DNA of 64,000 nucleotides from Panorpa germanica (taxonomy: Eukaryota > Arthropoda > Insecta > Mecoptera > Panorpidae), in assembly GCA_963678705.1 (NCBI GenBank), contig OY783214.1, positions 6,944,001 through 7,008,000 of the forward strand, in the 5' to 3' direction. This document shows, piece after piece, positions 48,816 to 60,215 of the stretch. The notes below the pieces were generated by a model. That model saw only the letters and a list, made by a program, of their open reading frames with translations, did no database searches and was not told where the DNA came from. The position numbers were made by a program, and so were the translations under genes. Position 1 is the stretch's first letter; every line of letters starts with the position of its first letter.

Positions 48816-49988
48816 CGACCTAAGACGCCTGAAATGCAAATTCGTTAATTTTATGTAACTTTTGATTTAAAAAGTTGCTAATAGCTTGCGAATTAAATGG
48901 AAAAATAAGATTACAGTCATCCCAAGTTGTTGGAGGTAATTCCCTGACTATACTAAATATATGTATTACTGCGCTTGGAGTTGATGTTTTGGGTCTGTAG
49001 TGTAAGTAAATTCAAGTGTATTTGTGGTTTTGATATCTACATAATACCGAACTTACCACTAAAATTGTTTATCTTTTAAATAAGAATTAAAATGTCTCTA
49101 CAACTTCATTGACTACAGATGCATGTTTGGTATATAGGTAACATTGCTTATTGTTATGTTAGAAGGTATTATGATATATCCGTCGAGTGTTTACACTTGT
49201 AACACTGAATAAGTATACATATAATGTACAAGTGTAGGGAGCAAAGCATTAGGTTGCTTAGACTTCATTTGCTGTTAATTACTCAAACTCAGTTAATTAA
49301 GCAAGTAAAGTGGAAGGGGTTTATCGTAATTCGTAAGAGCTTCTAGACATTATAAGTACATAAAGAATTATTATGAAACATGCAAAAAACCTTTTTAGTT
49401 CTTAAATAGGCGTGCTAGTAATATCTTAGCTCTTAAGTACATTAAATGATAAGACTACATTATTTTGTTAGAAAAAATTTATTATATTATTACACCTGCC
49501 GTTTTATATAATTAAAATTTATAATTATCAAAATTTAATTAGTCAGAATGTAATTTGTGTAGTGTAATCTGATAATAATAGGCAACAATATTTATAATTA
49601 CATTTTCAATCTTATAAAAAACATTTATGAAAATTTAAATAAAAGGCGCGAAAAATTTAACTGTGTTTACCATCTTCAAAGCCCCTGCTGTGCTATATTA
49701 CTTGAAAATCCCTGCACGAGTCATGATTTTAACGACAATGAATTTATGCAAAGCGCTCATATATTCAAATGCTAAAGTGTCAAATTGAAAACCAGACTCA
49801 TTCGTATTTTGCAAGGACGATGAGACCAATGACAACATATGGTGCATTATGGGCAATGCATGATGCCCTATGACCTCGCATACAGTGTGCCGTGCTTTGA
49901 GCTCTGAATGATATGGAAAACGTGTTCAAGTGGTGTGAGGGAATGAGGTATGACCACATTGATTTATAGCGTCAGAGCGTGACGAGAT

Positions 49989-50010
49989 ACACACACACAC
50001 AACACACACA
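49989..50010 (+). repeat. CA microsatellite
   Basis: Interrupted (AC)n run. Confidence 0.9.
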
Positions 50011-51662
50011 GATGTGTCTATTAAATGAAATTATATTTCATATTTATGAAGTATGCTGATAATTTAACTGTATATAAGTCAAAATCATACAAAATTAAAT
50101 TTATTTTATCAAATTATATAGCTATTATCTTAAATTCTATAAAATTGTACTTTATATTGATAAAGGTGTCTATCAGTGCATCAGCTGTACTATTATTTTG
50201 TAATTTCTAATGATATTATGTAAGGTTTTAGCGATTAAAGAGCACGAAAATTAAAGGGACAAACAGTACGTAATTTTCGAAGTACAATGACGTCATATTT
50301 TACATTGCTGTCTCTATTCTACAACAAAAATAAGATTATGTGGTACGATCCACAAACAACTGTCAGATAATTTTATGAATTACCTACGGTTAGGGTTGTT
50401 GTTTTAATTTTTGATAGAAATTTAGGTGAATACATTTACATTGCTATTTCTATTTTTTTAAATATTCAAAAGTTAACTTTGTTAAATATATATAAGACTA
50501 GAGTTTACCCCCGTCGCAAGCGACGTCTTTTTAGTGATTATGATTTGAATTTAATAAAACAATTCGTTATTTCATTTAAAATTTTAATTCCATTTTTAAA
50601 TTCTATATAAATTTTACATATAAAAAGAAATAAGTTAACTAAAAAAATATTTTTTTTTTATCAAAATAAAAAATATTTTCAATTTATGCGTTAATTGACA
50701 AACTTTTTTTCAAAACTTGGGATTTTACTTTCGATTCGTAAATAAGTTACCAAGGTTAGCCTATATACAAAATTTGAACTTTCCAGCATAATTTTTACTC
50801 TCAGCAGAACTGCCCCGGGTCCCCAAATAAAATTTTGAATTTTTTTTGATTAATAATATACTTAATTATTCTACAATCCAGAATATGAACTTGCCCCAAA
50901 ATTCCCTACCGGGCCCCCGAATTATTTCAACGCCCCCTTTTTCTATTTTTGAATTTCTAGTTTTTGAAAAATGTCAGCTTTGACCATTGTAATACACATG
51001 CAAAATTTCATCTTTCTATCTTTTATGAATAAAAAGTAATACTGCAAAAAAGAGCCCAACTTTTTTTCAGTTTTTCCAAAATTACGGGTTTCCAGGAAAT
51101 TCATCTTATTAGTAATAAAATAGGTGCACTTGAAGCGTTATGTGTTACGTAATATTTTCTTTAACTTATCTTTAACTTAAATAAGGTTATGTTAGTGATT
51201 CAAAGCCTGATCACTAATTTGTCATAATTGCTTATTTAAAATAATAAATTATAAAAGTTTAATCCACTCTTGTGCAAAAAAATTAAAAGAACAGTAAGTC
51301 ATATTAAATTACATAGGTGTCAAAATGTTATTGTTTTAAAATTTATATCGAATAATTTAAGTGATTGTCAGATAAAGGTAGTAAATTAGGTATTACGTGT
51401 TCATGGACTCAGGCCTCCTGCACGACAGTCGTGTTCAACTTCTGACTAACTCCTGGAGCTTAACAATGAGCTAATACTATATAATAATATATTTATGTGA
51501 GTCGGTTGATTATGCCTTGATTGTTACATACTGTAATATATTTAATAGCTGTTTCATTTAAGCACGCCACAACTCTTTTCAAAATATTAATGTTAGATTA
51601 AAATTATAATTAATATTTTTATTTATTTTGTTGGTACCTTTTATATTTGTTATATAAAAGAA

Positions 51663-52488
51663 ATGAGATTTTCTTTTGGCATGCAAGGTAAGGTGAGTGA
51701 GTGACAAACAATTTTATTTGTTATATACATATTCAATTTACATTTCCATAAATTTTTTTGATTATAAATTTTATGATTATTTCCTGTTTTGTGTAGGTGT
51801 ATGTAATATGAAATAATTGAATGTCATTATTACTAAAATATATGCATGTATAATTGGATTAGATATATTTCATAAATTAGATTTAAGTAAAATAGGCATG
51901 GAAGCAAGAACAGAGTCGGTTCAACCGGTTGGTAGTAACCACTTAAGTGCTACCGAACTTTTGACCCTATGTTCATATTCAATCCAAACCCTTATTTCCA
52001 TAATGTACTTTTATTTTCAGTCCATCAACAACAAGCATAGCAATAATTCTTAAAGCATAATATGTAATTTTCTATACAAAAAACTTTCATCTCTGTTTTC
52101 GACCCTAATATATTTGACGACAATTGACAATTCATTATATTGTTAGAATAGGTTGTAAATTACTATATACATATACCTATATATATATATTTTTCATTTA
52201 ACTTGTATAATTTGTGACATTGTTACCCTCCCATTATAAATCAACGAACAAATACCTTTATTAGTTTAAGTAGTTAATATATTACACCAATACGATTCCC
52301 TATTGTCAATGTGACATAAGTACAAAATATGGTTATCGTTCAAAAAAATAACTGCAGTTGTATTTACTGATTTTGTTTTTTGTTGCAGCGCAAGCATCAT
52401 GCGATCTGTTCAACTTTGATGAGAGACTGTATGCTGTAGAATATGGTTCTCACTTCACACACATTTCGAGAAGCTGGTGGTAAATAAG
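51663..52488 (+). CDS. Candidate two-exon small gene, or isolated exon, unrecognised
   Basis: The exon at 52,389-52,488 has textbook borders: acceptor TTTTTTGTTGCAG and donor AAG|GTAAGAC. One frame reads QASCDLFNFDERLYAVEYGS and continues HFTHISRSWW to a TAA seven bases before the donor. A possible upstream exon ends at a donor CAAG|GTAAGG (51,687) and contains an ATG at 51,663 reading MRFSFGMQ. Its phase (1) matches the downstream frame, giving a 39-residue product. The stop just before a donor implies an intron in the 3' UTR, or a poison or alternative exon of a larger gene. The peptide is not recognised, and the phase agreement has a one-in-three chance of being accidental. Confidence 0.35.
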
Positions 52489-53334
52489 GTAAGACAAGTA
52501 TCTACTTTTTAAATGTTTATTTTAATTTAAAGTTGGCGCCATAAATAATTTCGCTTCAGTTGTATCAGTTGATTGATTACCGACTGTGACACACACAAAG
52601 ACATATTCAAGTCAAAATAATTTAATTATTATTATCACTAGAGAAATGTATATATTACATGAAAGTACCTATTATTAGTCACTGTAATAATAAACAAAGA
52701 ATTAATGTCCATAAATTACTTTACGCCTGCAAACGCAACCACAATAACACACTATGTTAATTGTACACAACTTCTGATAAACTTCTGTATATTTAAATAA
52801 ATGAATTCCTATTTTGTTTCGTTTGAAAGCAGAATGTCAAGATGTTATCATTAGTATTAACTTATTGTCGTGAATATATTCCCTGATCCTGTTTAATCCA
52901 CGCTTCGTTCCCTTTCCTGTCGCCAGGCTATCGATCTTCCCGGTATTTTATCCACATATTTTATTTACGGGTGCGGATGTTTTTGTGACATCAAAAAGCC
53001 ATATTTTTTCATCTAATCTGTGTTTATATTTTTCATTTCATTGAAAAAGCCCTGCATCTGTATTCTATACAACCATAGATTATACTTGTTGTATACCCAT
53101 GATTATAGCCTGTATTGTAGCTTAACGAGATTTTTTTATCGTGCTATTGCCCGATTTATTGCCCACATTTGTAAAGAATTTTATTTGTATCTCGATTTCG
53201 ACTACTGCGGATTAAAAATGTAAAACAGTAGTTTGTTATAAAAGCTATCATAAATAATATAACATATACAGAGGGGGACTGATGCTATAAAGCGTCTCCG
53301 ATAAAGAAAATTAAGCCCCTTGCTCATTAAAGGA
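52489..53334. other. AT-rich intergenic DNA
   Basis: Nothing recognised. Confidence 0.45.
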
Positions 53335-53670
53335 ATGGGCTTGTGTCCTCATTTTTTAGTGGTCGATTTTTCAATTGTTCATTGAAATTAGTGTTAATAA
53401 ATGTGTATTGGCGTGTCTATTTTATTAAATATCTAAATGTTGACGGAGATATAGCAATTAAAAATTTGAATTGTAGTTTTAGCGCTAGAAATGGTCGGCC
53501 ATTTCTATGACGTGAATGCATTTTAACGTCAGTTATTTGTTGAGTAGGTCAATGCTGTGGTAATGTTTTGTAGCTGTTGGTAGTCGAAATAATCAAGTCA
53601 AGTTAAAGAATAATAAGTTTTTATTTTATTTAACCTTGTCACGGCAGACATAATATTGGAATTTTGTTGT
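53335..53670. mobile_element. MITE family D, copy 2 (one end)
   Basis: Starts AATGGGCTTGTGTCCTCATT and matches the right half of the 7,354-7,981 copy in inverse orientation up to about 53,670, where similarity stops. The second terminus is missing. Confidence 0.75.
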
Positions 53671-56600
53671 TGAAGGTCTAACGTATTGTATTTATTTGTT
53701 TATAATTCACAACTCAATTATTTTATATGCGTTTCATCTTTTTTTTTGAACTTACTCGAGTCTTAGTACGTCCCTGAATGTTCGTTTAAAAAAAGGACAT
53801 AAAATACGTGATTAAATAAATTTATGTATGCCATATTATATATTAAGCTGATGATATATGATATAACAAAAGACTTCTAGAGTTGAGAGTTTTGAAATAA
53901 GTAGGAGGAAGAACTTTATACATATTTTTTTCTTGTAAAGATATAATTTTAAATGAAAGCAGATTATTTCTTAAGTTTTAATTGCATACCCTCGGCCAAG
54001 TAAAGTCATAAACAAAGTGAATTGCAGACTAAAATTGCGATAGTGTGCTTGTTTGCTTTCTTGGCTCTTTTGCTGTGGTGGTACACTCTGTACGGAACGA
54101 CGTTCATGCTTACAACGCGCAGAATAAATACATTGTGTCCCCGGGGTGCGCTTGCTGTTTGCCGCCGCGCCGCGCTGCTTGTATTATGTGGCTACGAGAG
54201 TTGTTCGTGTAATGTGTTTTACACTGTGTCACATCATGCTGTCATCCTGTAATTCGGGTGACTGTACTGTATTGCTCAGTGACGGCGACGATTTAAATAC
54301 AAGAAGGGTAACATTATTGCATGCACACACATTTGAACCAAGCGCTCTTTAAGATCTGGGGACTACTAAGGGTGCGTTCCACTAAGCATTCACAACAATC
54401 ACGCTCACGAACGCAGTTTTTCCCTTTCCACTTGAGCGGCGCATACACTCAATTGGAATGGATTATGGAGCGTTTTGAATGGTTTTGATCGTTGAAAAAA
54501 TAAGGATTGCGATAGTTGATTAAATGTAGCAAAAGCTATATCTACAAACAAAATAAATTTTTCAAAAAAGAAATATATTCTAAATGATAATGAACATTGC
54601 TTATTTATTAAGTTAGGTTATGGTATGAGGAAAAATGTATAAATGGCAGTCAACTATAAATTAAAAATAATTTTGTTAAGCTTTTTTAACATAATTATAT
54701 TATGAAATGAAATCTAATAAAATATCTCTTTCTGAATCATATAAGGTAATTTTTTCTGTCATCGTTATCTTTAAGTTTTGCGTTATGTTGACTCTTCAGA
54801 TGTGTCTTTGTAAACTTTGACTGAGCGAAATTAATGTCGTCATTAGTGACGTTTTCGCTGTGACCACAACGACGATTGTCTTATGCCATATGAGAATATA
54901 TTTGCTTGCTGATTACAATAGGGACACAACACAAAAAGTCTTATATTTTATTATACTTTTTTCTTATTCAAAAAATACATTTTTTAGTACTAACTACAGT
55001 CTTTTTTCAAGTTCCGCCTAATTTAATTCGACTTATTATTTAAGTATTTTTATTTTATCACAAAATTTAGTCCTAAATCTTAAATAATTTAGAGTCTTCA
55101 AAAGTAAATAAGGTTATAAACCTAGCAAATGTTTCAAATAACCAATTCGCATATTTTTTAAGTTGTATCACTACAATCAGCAAGATATGTTAGGACGTGC
55201 ATAAATGTCTTTCGACAAAATAGTTAGTGCTATCTCTGTTTGTTTAATGTGCTTACACGTTGTTGTCTCTATCTTATAAAAGTATCATATAAATTAAAAA
55301 AAAAACAGGTTCTTAAACCCTTAATATCGTTAATATAAATGCCCCTTGTATTAATTGCTTGTACCTACAGCACTGGCTGAGGACATGTTCAGATTCTGGG
55401 CATGTTCCCGGTATAGCACTGTGCACTGTTGTCGCTAGGAAATCGTTTCAGGTTTCCGGCTGTTAACTGCTATCTAAAAGCACAGTGCACTAAATGATAT
55501 CGCTCTATTGAATATGGGTTCGAAGGGTATTCAACTTACTGACTCTATTCCCTTATGTTAAAAGTGTTAACTATATGCCAGGCGTTTTTGTGCTATCTTA
55601 CTCGGATAGACCTACATGAATATCAAACTTTAAGTATAAAACAAATTTATACAAATAAACATATGAAATAAATATTGTAAACGTTATTGCTTTCGTTATT
55701 TGGCCGGCTCTTATCATTGTGTTGGCGTAATAAAGCAATTCGGGGGTTTTCCTTTATTAAATAGTTACAGATACGAACTGGGACAATATAATTATTATGG
55801 AATTAATATTTAAGAGAAACGCGGTGCAAATATAAACTTATTAACATTATTATTATTACAGACTTATTAATTACAGATTTATGAAGTGAGTCTAACCTAA
55901 TAAAAGATGCGGGTCTGCTTTTGAAGCTGTAATGCTCCATGTTCGATACGAAATCATCGTTGTAGAAGGTCGCTAAAATACCGCCCTTGGGCTTATATAA
56001 AAAGCATAAAGAAGTTGTATTATCTCCTCACGCATTAGCATATTTACACCAAATAGGGTGCGAGGATGTCAGTATTTAGGGGATGGGTATTGGGGTACGT
56101 TCCGTCCTCTAAAACAATGAATTACTTTAATGGTCCGCGAGCAGAACACCCCTGACTCGGGGTTGTATTTCTTTTAATAAAATTACACGACATTTCTTTG
56201 GAATTTCGATTATTCTTAAGTATTTTCTGAATACACCACAGACAACCGTACCATTGGGGCTGGCATTAAGTACACGAAATGAGACAGGATACAAAATATA
56301 CGAGCCAGTTAAGAGAATATAAAGAAAAGCCTCGCGAGCTGGAGAATTATATTTATTGCACACTTTATTTTATAGTTATAGTAGTTGTTATAAAAGTTGC
56401 TACATTTACTTTTTGCGACTGCGGATACATTAAAAGAAGATAGCGATTTTAATATTCAATTAATTTAAATTGCGAATCGCTTGAACATACAAGTGTATAC
56501 TAGATGTCGTTAGAAGGGACATGGATTTTAACACCGTCATCTGGGACGCTGGTTTTAGGGACGAATTGGTGTTTTGGAAAATTTCTTAAAGGTTGTTGAT

Positions 56601-58383
56601 TGGAACAGTGGCAAGAGCATTATTGCGTGACGTTGGTCTGCCGTGTCTTAGGGTTTGATCATCGGACCAGAGTTAAACTTTCTGAGTTTGGTTGAAAATA
56701 TACTAGATGTCTCAAAAGTAGCACGTCAAACTGACACGAGATTTTCGAGATTCATTTTTTAACACTAGTTTTCTTGAATAGCTCTGTCTTTTACTGTCTT
56801 AATAGTTACTTAACACGATGTCGATGACTTATTAGAAATACGAAAAATATCTGATTTAATCTTAACTTAAATCCTAAGTAAAAACATTAACTTCGTCTTT
56901 GACAAGCTGCAGTAAAGAAACAACCTTACAACAAACAACCTTATCTTTTATATTAAAGTAGCTAAAACCTGGCCATGCATTGCTGTGGCTCAGTCGGATA
57001 TGAAATTAAATAAAAGTATTCTAGTGAACTAGATACACCGAAAAACACTTCACTTAATTCAATACCCTGCCCTGCGTTCCTATGAAATGAAAGAAACGTT
57101 TTAAAACGTTGTACCAACATTTCATTTTACTATGAAGAAACGCGCGTGTTCGAATGCAATGCTGTGTCAATCGACCGACTACTTTTCAAGTTCTGCGAGC
57201 ACAGACATACGCAGACTGAATTTTTATATACAAAGACAAGAGATATTTAAATTTCCACTCAGTCCTCCATGTATTCTCTCAACACACAACATTATTATAA
57301 CTTATTTAAAATTTCAACAAATTTTTAACATTTTGCATTTGATTTTTGAATCTCTATAGCGTTTGACGTTCTGAGCTTGTCGACAAGCTCTCTATAGACT
57401 GCAAATGACAGATTTTGATCAAAGCCTTTAATTTCTGATTGAAAAGCTGCCCGCATTTGACTTCAAAGCTATTTTTCATATTACCCAACATGTTAAAGCT
57501 TATAACGCTTTACATCCCAGTTCCCAATTTCCAATTCATCGTCACTGTGTAGGTGTGTGTTTGTGTAGGCTTTTTCAATTTATACATAAAGTGACTTTCT
57601 TATGCAAATTAAACTATATTTAACTTTACTCTTTCATGTCGGTAACATTGGGAAGGCGTTTCAGCGTCTCCTTCTCCATCGCTCCGCCGGGAAACTAAAA
57701 TGACACATGTCAAACATTTCATAAACGCCACAGAGTTTTGTTACTTTGAAAAATACTTTTTTCCGTTTCATAAATCTCTATCATGACTATAAAGCTCTCT
57801 ACGTGAAATTCACTTTAAATCCAACTTCTTTATATTATCTGTATTTTAAAGCAGTGCACGTGTACGGTGAAGGTGTTTTTGAAAAGTCGCTTATTTGCCA
57901 CCTTTCAAGTGTTGGGCTTTTATACACTGCCACAGGGTAAAGTTATATTTATATATGGAGCTTTTTAAAAGCTCCTCATACTGTAGCTTTAGAACTTTCT
58001 AACGCGCTGACGGAGAAAGCAATCGAGCACCTTTGTGTCAGACTTGGCTTCCGAAACGCTTAACTTTGTGTAGACGCAAGACGCAGAAGATTCAATCGCC
58101 AAGGGACATGTTTCGTTTAGAAAAATGCTCGTGACATTCACATTTGGATTCACTTAAATAGGATTATTGCTATACGCGAAAGCTTACAACGTTTTCAAGG
58201 TTACACTCAATTGCAACAATATTTCTTGGATTTTGTACACTCGTTACAACAAAGGTCTACTTTATATTTTTATAAAAATTTAGTGGTAAAGACTCTCTCA
58301 CTCTGGAGCAGACTAGTGTGCAATAAATATATTGATATAATATACCATATAAAAAATAACTGGCCTAACCCTTAATAGTGTGA
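53671..58383. other. Long intergenic stretch with one GC-rich block
   Basis: About 4.7 kb with no supported gene. The block at 54,125-54,200 (CCCCGGGG, then GCCGCCGCGCCGCGCTGC) is the most GC-rich DNA in the window and could be a promoter or first exon. AGGGTGCGTTCCACTAAGC near 54,370 looks like a transposon terminus, but no matching end was found. Near 55,415-55,490 a CACTGTGCACT motif recurs inverted. A 78-codon minus-strand frame at 56,127-56,363 starts at a GTG after a stop and is not called. Confidence 0.4.
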
Positions 58384-58574
58384 CATGTTACGTCATAAAT
58401 ATGGCCGACATCTGTATCGCTAAAACTACAATTTGAATTTCTAATTGCTATATCTCCGTCAACATTTAGATATTTAATAAAACTAAAACGCCAATATTCA
58501 TTTATTAACATTAATTACAAACAGCAATTATAAAATCGACCCCTAAAAAATGAGAACACAAGCCCATTGATACC
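58384..58574. mobile_element. MITE family D, copy 3 (one end)
   Basis: About 190 bp matching 7,790-7,981 in the same orientation, ending AGAACACAAGCCCATT. It faces copy 2 across 4.7 kb in inverted orientation. Confidence 0.7.
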
Positions 58575-59421
58575 GCAGAAGCCAAAATGTTTGTAGTAAA
58601 TATTTTAAAATAAATTCAAAACCCCTTCCTAAGTGCTGAAAAAAGAGATAAATTATTTGCTTAGTATTATGTAGTTTATAAAACAGTGTACTCGCAGGTT
58701 GGTATATTATACTTTTAATCAAAAAGTAAATTCATATAAAATGAATATAAAGTATAATTTAATTCAGTAATGTGCCTTAAAACTGCCTCATATTCTATCT
58801 TGACACACAATATAAATCTAATACATAATCTACTTGTCACAAGGTGGTAATAAAAATAAATAGCCCCCTTATCATAATGCTGGATAAGCCAAAAAATGCT
58901 ATAATGCCCTTATCTGCACTTTTGTACCCTACTTGGTATATGAAAATTAGCAATAAAAGAAAATGATTGTTTGATATTCACAAAAATTATGATGCATTTA
59001 AGCTTATCACGATTTCCGCAACACCGTGAACACAGCTCTGAAACACAGACTCCAAATACAAGGGTACCAAGTAACAAATATTAACAAAACGTACAGGGAT
59101 TGGTAACAAGGGGTCTACTAATATCACTATCACAAATATTAAATTTAGGTTTATATATTTTTGATATAAGATTGATGATTTTTCTATTTAAAAGAATACT
59201 GTTCTGTTTTCCTTCTTATTTGAACTTCCGGTAGTTTTTGTGTTCTTTTGCAAAATGACTTTTACATCTTTTAAAAAATGTTGTTTTTTTTGTTTGCATA
59301 CAAGAGTAGATATGTAAAAATTTGTTTACATTGATAATGAAAGGATATTTATTACTCCCAAATTAAATTCCTACCCACATTTATCGCAACGAAATTCATA
59401 GCAAGAGCGTTCATCGCGAAC
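58575..59421. other. AT-rich intergenic DNA
   Basis: No gene recognised. A minus-strand AATAAA near 59,350 could serve the candidate exon that follows. Confidence 0.4.
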
Positions 59422-59672
59422 CTAAGTCACGAACCTTTGCAAAACAAATGCTAGAAGACGGGGTCGTGGTAAAGAGGGTTGTATGCGTTCTATATTCATG
59501 GTATTAACAGCATTACTCTGCGATGAACTACTATTCGATGAATTGAATTGTTTAAAACAATCCGGGTACATTTCAATCCAGTCATCTATAAATATATTAC
59601 ATGTTCTACCGCGTGTGTTTGTGGTACCAGCTAGTAGTAGATAATCAAACCATTCTTTCACCACAAACGAAT
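59422..59672 (-). CDS. Candidate exon next to MED14, unrecognised
   Basis: On the minus strand an open stretch runs from an acceptor-like AAAAATAG at about 59,673 to a TAG at 59,422. The peptide reads SFVVKEWFDYLLLAGTTNTR, GRTCNIFIDDWIEMYPDCF, then a Ser/Asn run and PSLPRPRLLAFVLQR. Its aromatic and charged content is protein-like. A possible poly(A) signal lies about 75 bp downstream. There is no good ATG in the exon's first part, so an upstream exon would be needed, which would fall in or beyond the MED14 promoter on the opposite strand. Family unknown. Confidence 0.35.
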
Positions 59673-60215
59673 ACTATTTTTATTCACTATAATAAAAATA
59701 TTTACATTTGATTCTTTAATGGTAACTTCTTAATATTTAATTAAAATAATGTATTCATGAAAGTTTTGAATAGTTTTCAACAAATGCATAAAAAGAAAGC
59801 TTATTGTTTGAATCTTGGCTAATACTATTTTAAATTTATTTTACAGAGTTCTGCAGATGATACTAGAGAGCGCTGCAGAAGATATCTTGTAGTAGTGGCA
59901 ACCAGTGGCAACACTATATTACTATCGTCTCCTCCGCAATGTAGCTGTCAATTCAGCCATTCTTGCAAAGCTTCCAAACATTATCAAACATGATGTTTAC
60001 TGTTTTTACTAAGTCGTTTAATTTGTTTTTTATCATTAATATTTAGTTGTATTACGCATCTATAGTAAATATTGGTGTTTGTTTAGAATTATAGTATTAA
60101 ATAAATTATGTTTTCTAAAAAGGATTTTATGTGAATTAAAATTACATTATTATATTCATTACTTTAGTGTAATAGTGGTTAGTGTAATAGTGCAATAACG
60201 GATAAAAAAATTGAA
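59673..60215 (+). promoter_or_regulatory. Presumed MED14 promoter and 5' UTR
   Basis: The 540 bp before the MED14 start codon. It is less AT-rich around 59,860-59,960 (GAGAGCGCTGCAGAAG; GTGGCAAC repeated twice at about 59,895-59,912). No TATA box at a convincing place and no start site can be fixed. The role is inferred from position only. Confidence 0.35.

Larger units (their letters stand above)
48541..51662. other. AT-rich intergenic DNA
   Basis: No supported gene. It contains a possible tRNA-derived relic at 48,760-48,815, a CA microsatellite at about 49,989-50,010, and at 50,490-51,100 an anonymous, repeat-like segment with C-rich runs (CCCCGGGTCCCC, CCGGGCCCCC). Confidence 0.4.

Noticed and set aside
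48760-48830. tRNA gene
   Set aside because: Box A-like sequence is present but box B is poor and no acceptor stem forms; listed only as a possible SINE-like relic.
54022-54352. Cys-rich frames with a hydrophobic N-terminus over the GC-rich block
   Set aside because: No ATG start for the first, overlapping frames both open, and no recognisable domain.
56127-56363. 78-codon minus-strand frame with hydrophobic stretch
   Set aside because: Begins at GTG after an in-frame stop, has no splice signals and no family match.
1-59421. Undescribed multi-gene system, CRISPR array, viral integration with capsid genes
   Set aside because: No arrays of spaced repeats and no capsid, polymerase or integrase genes of Polinton or virus type. 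Readable coding signals are LINE, hAT and BEL/Pao remnants only.
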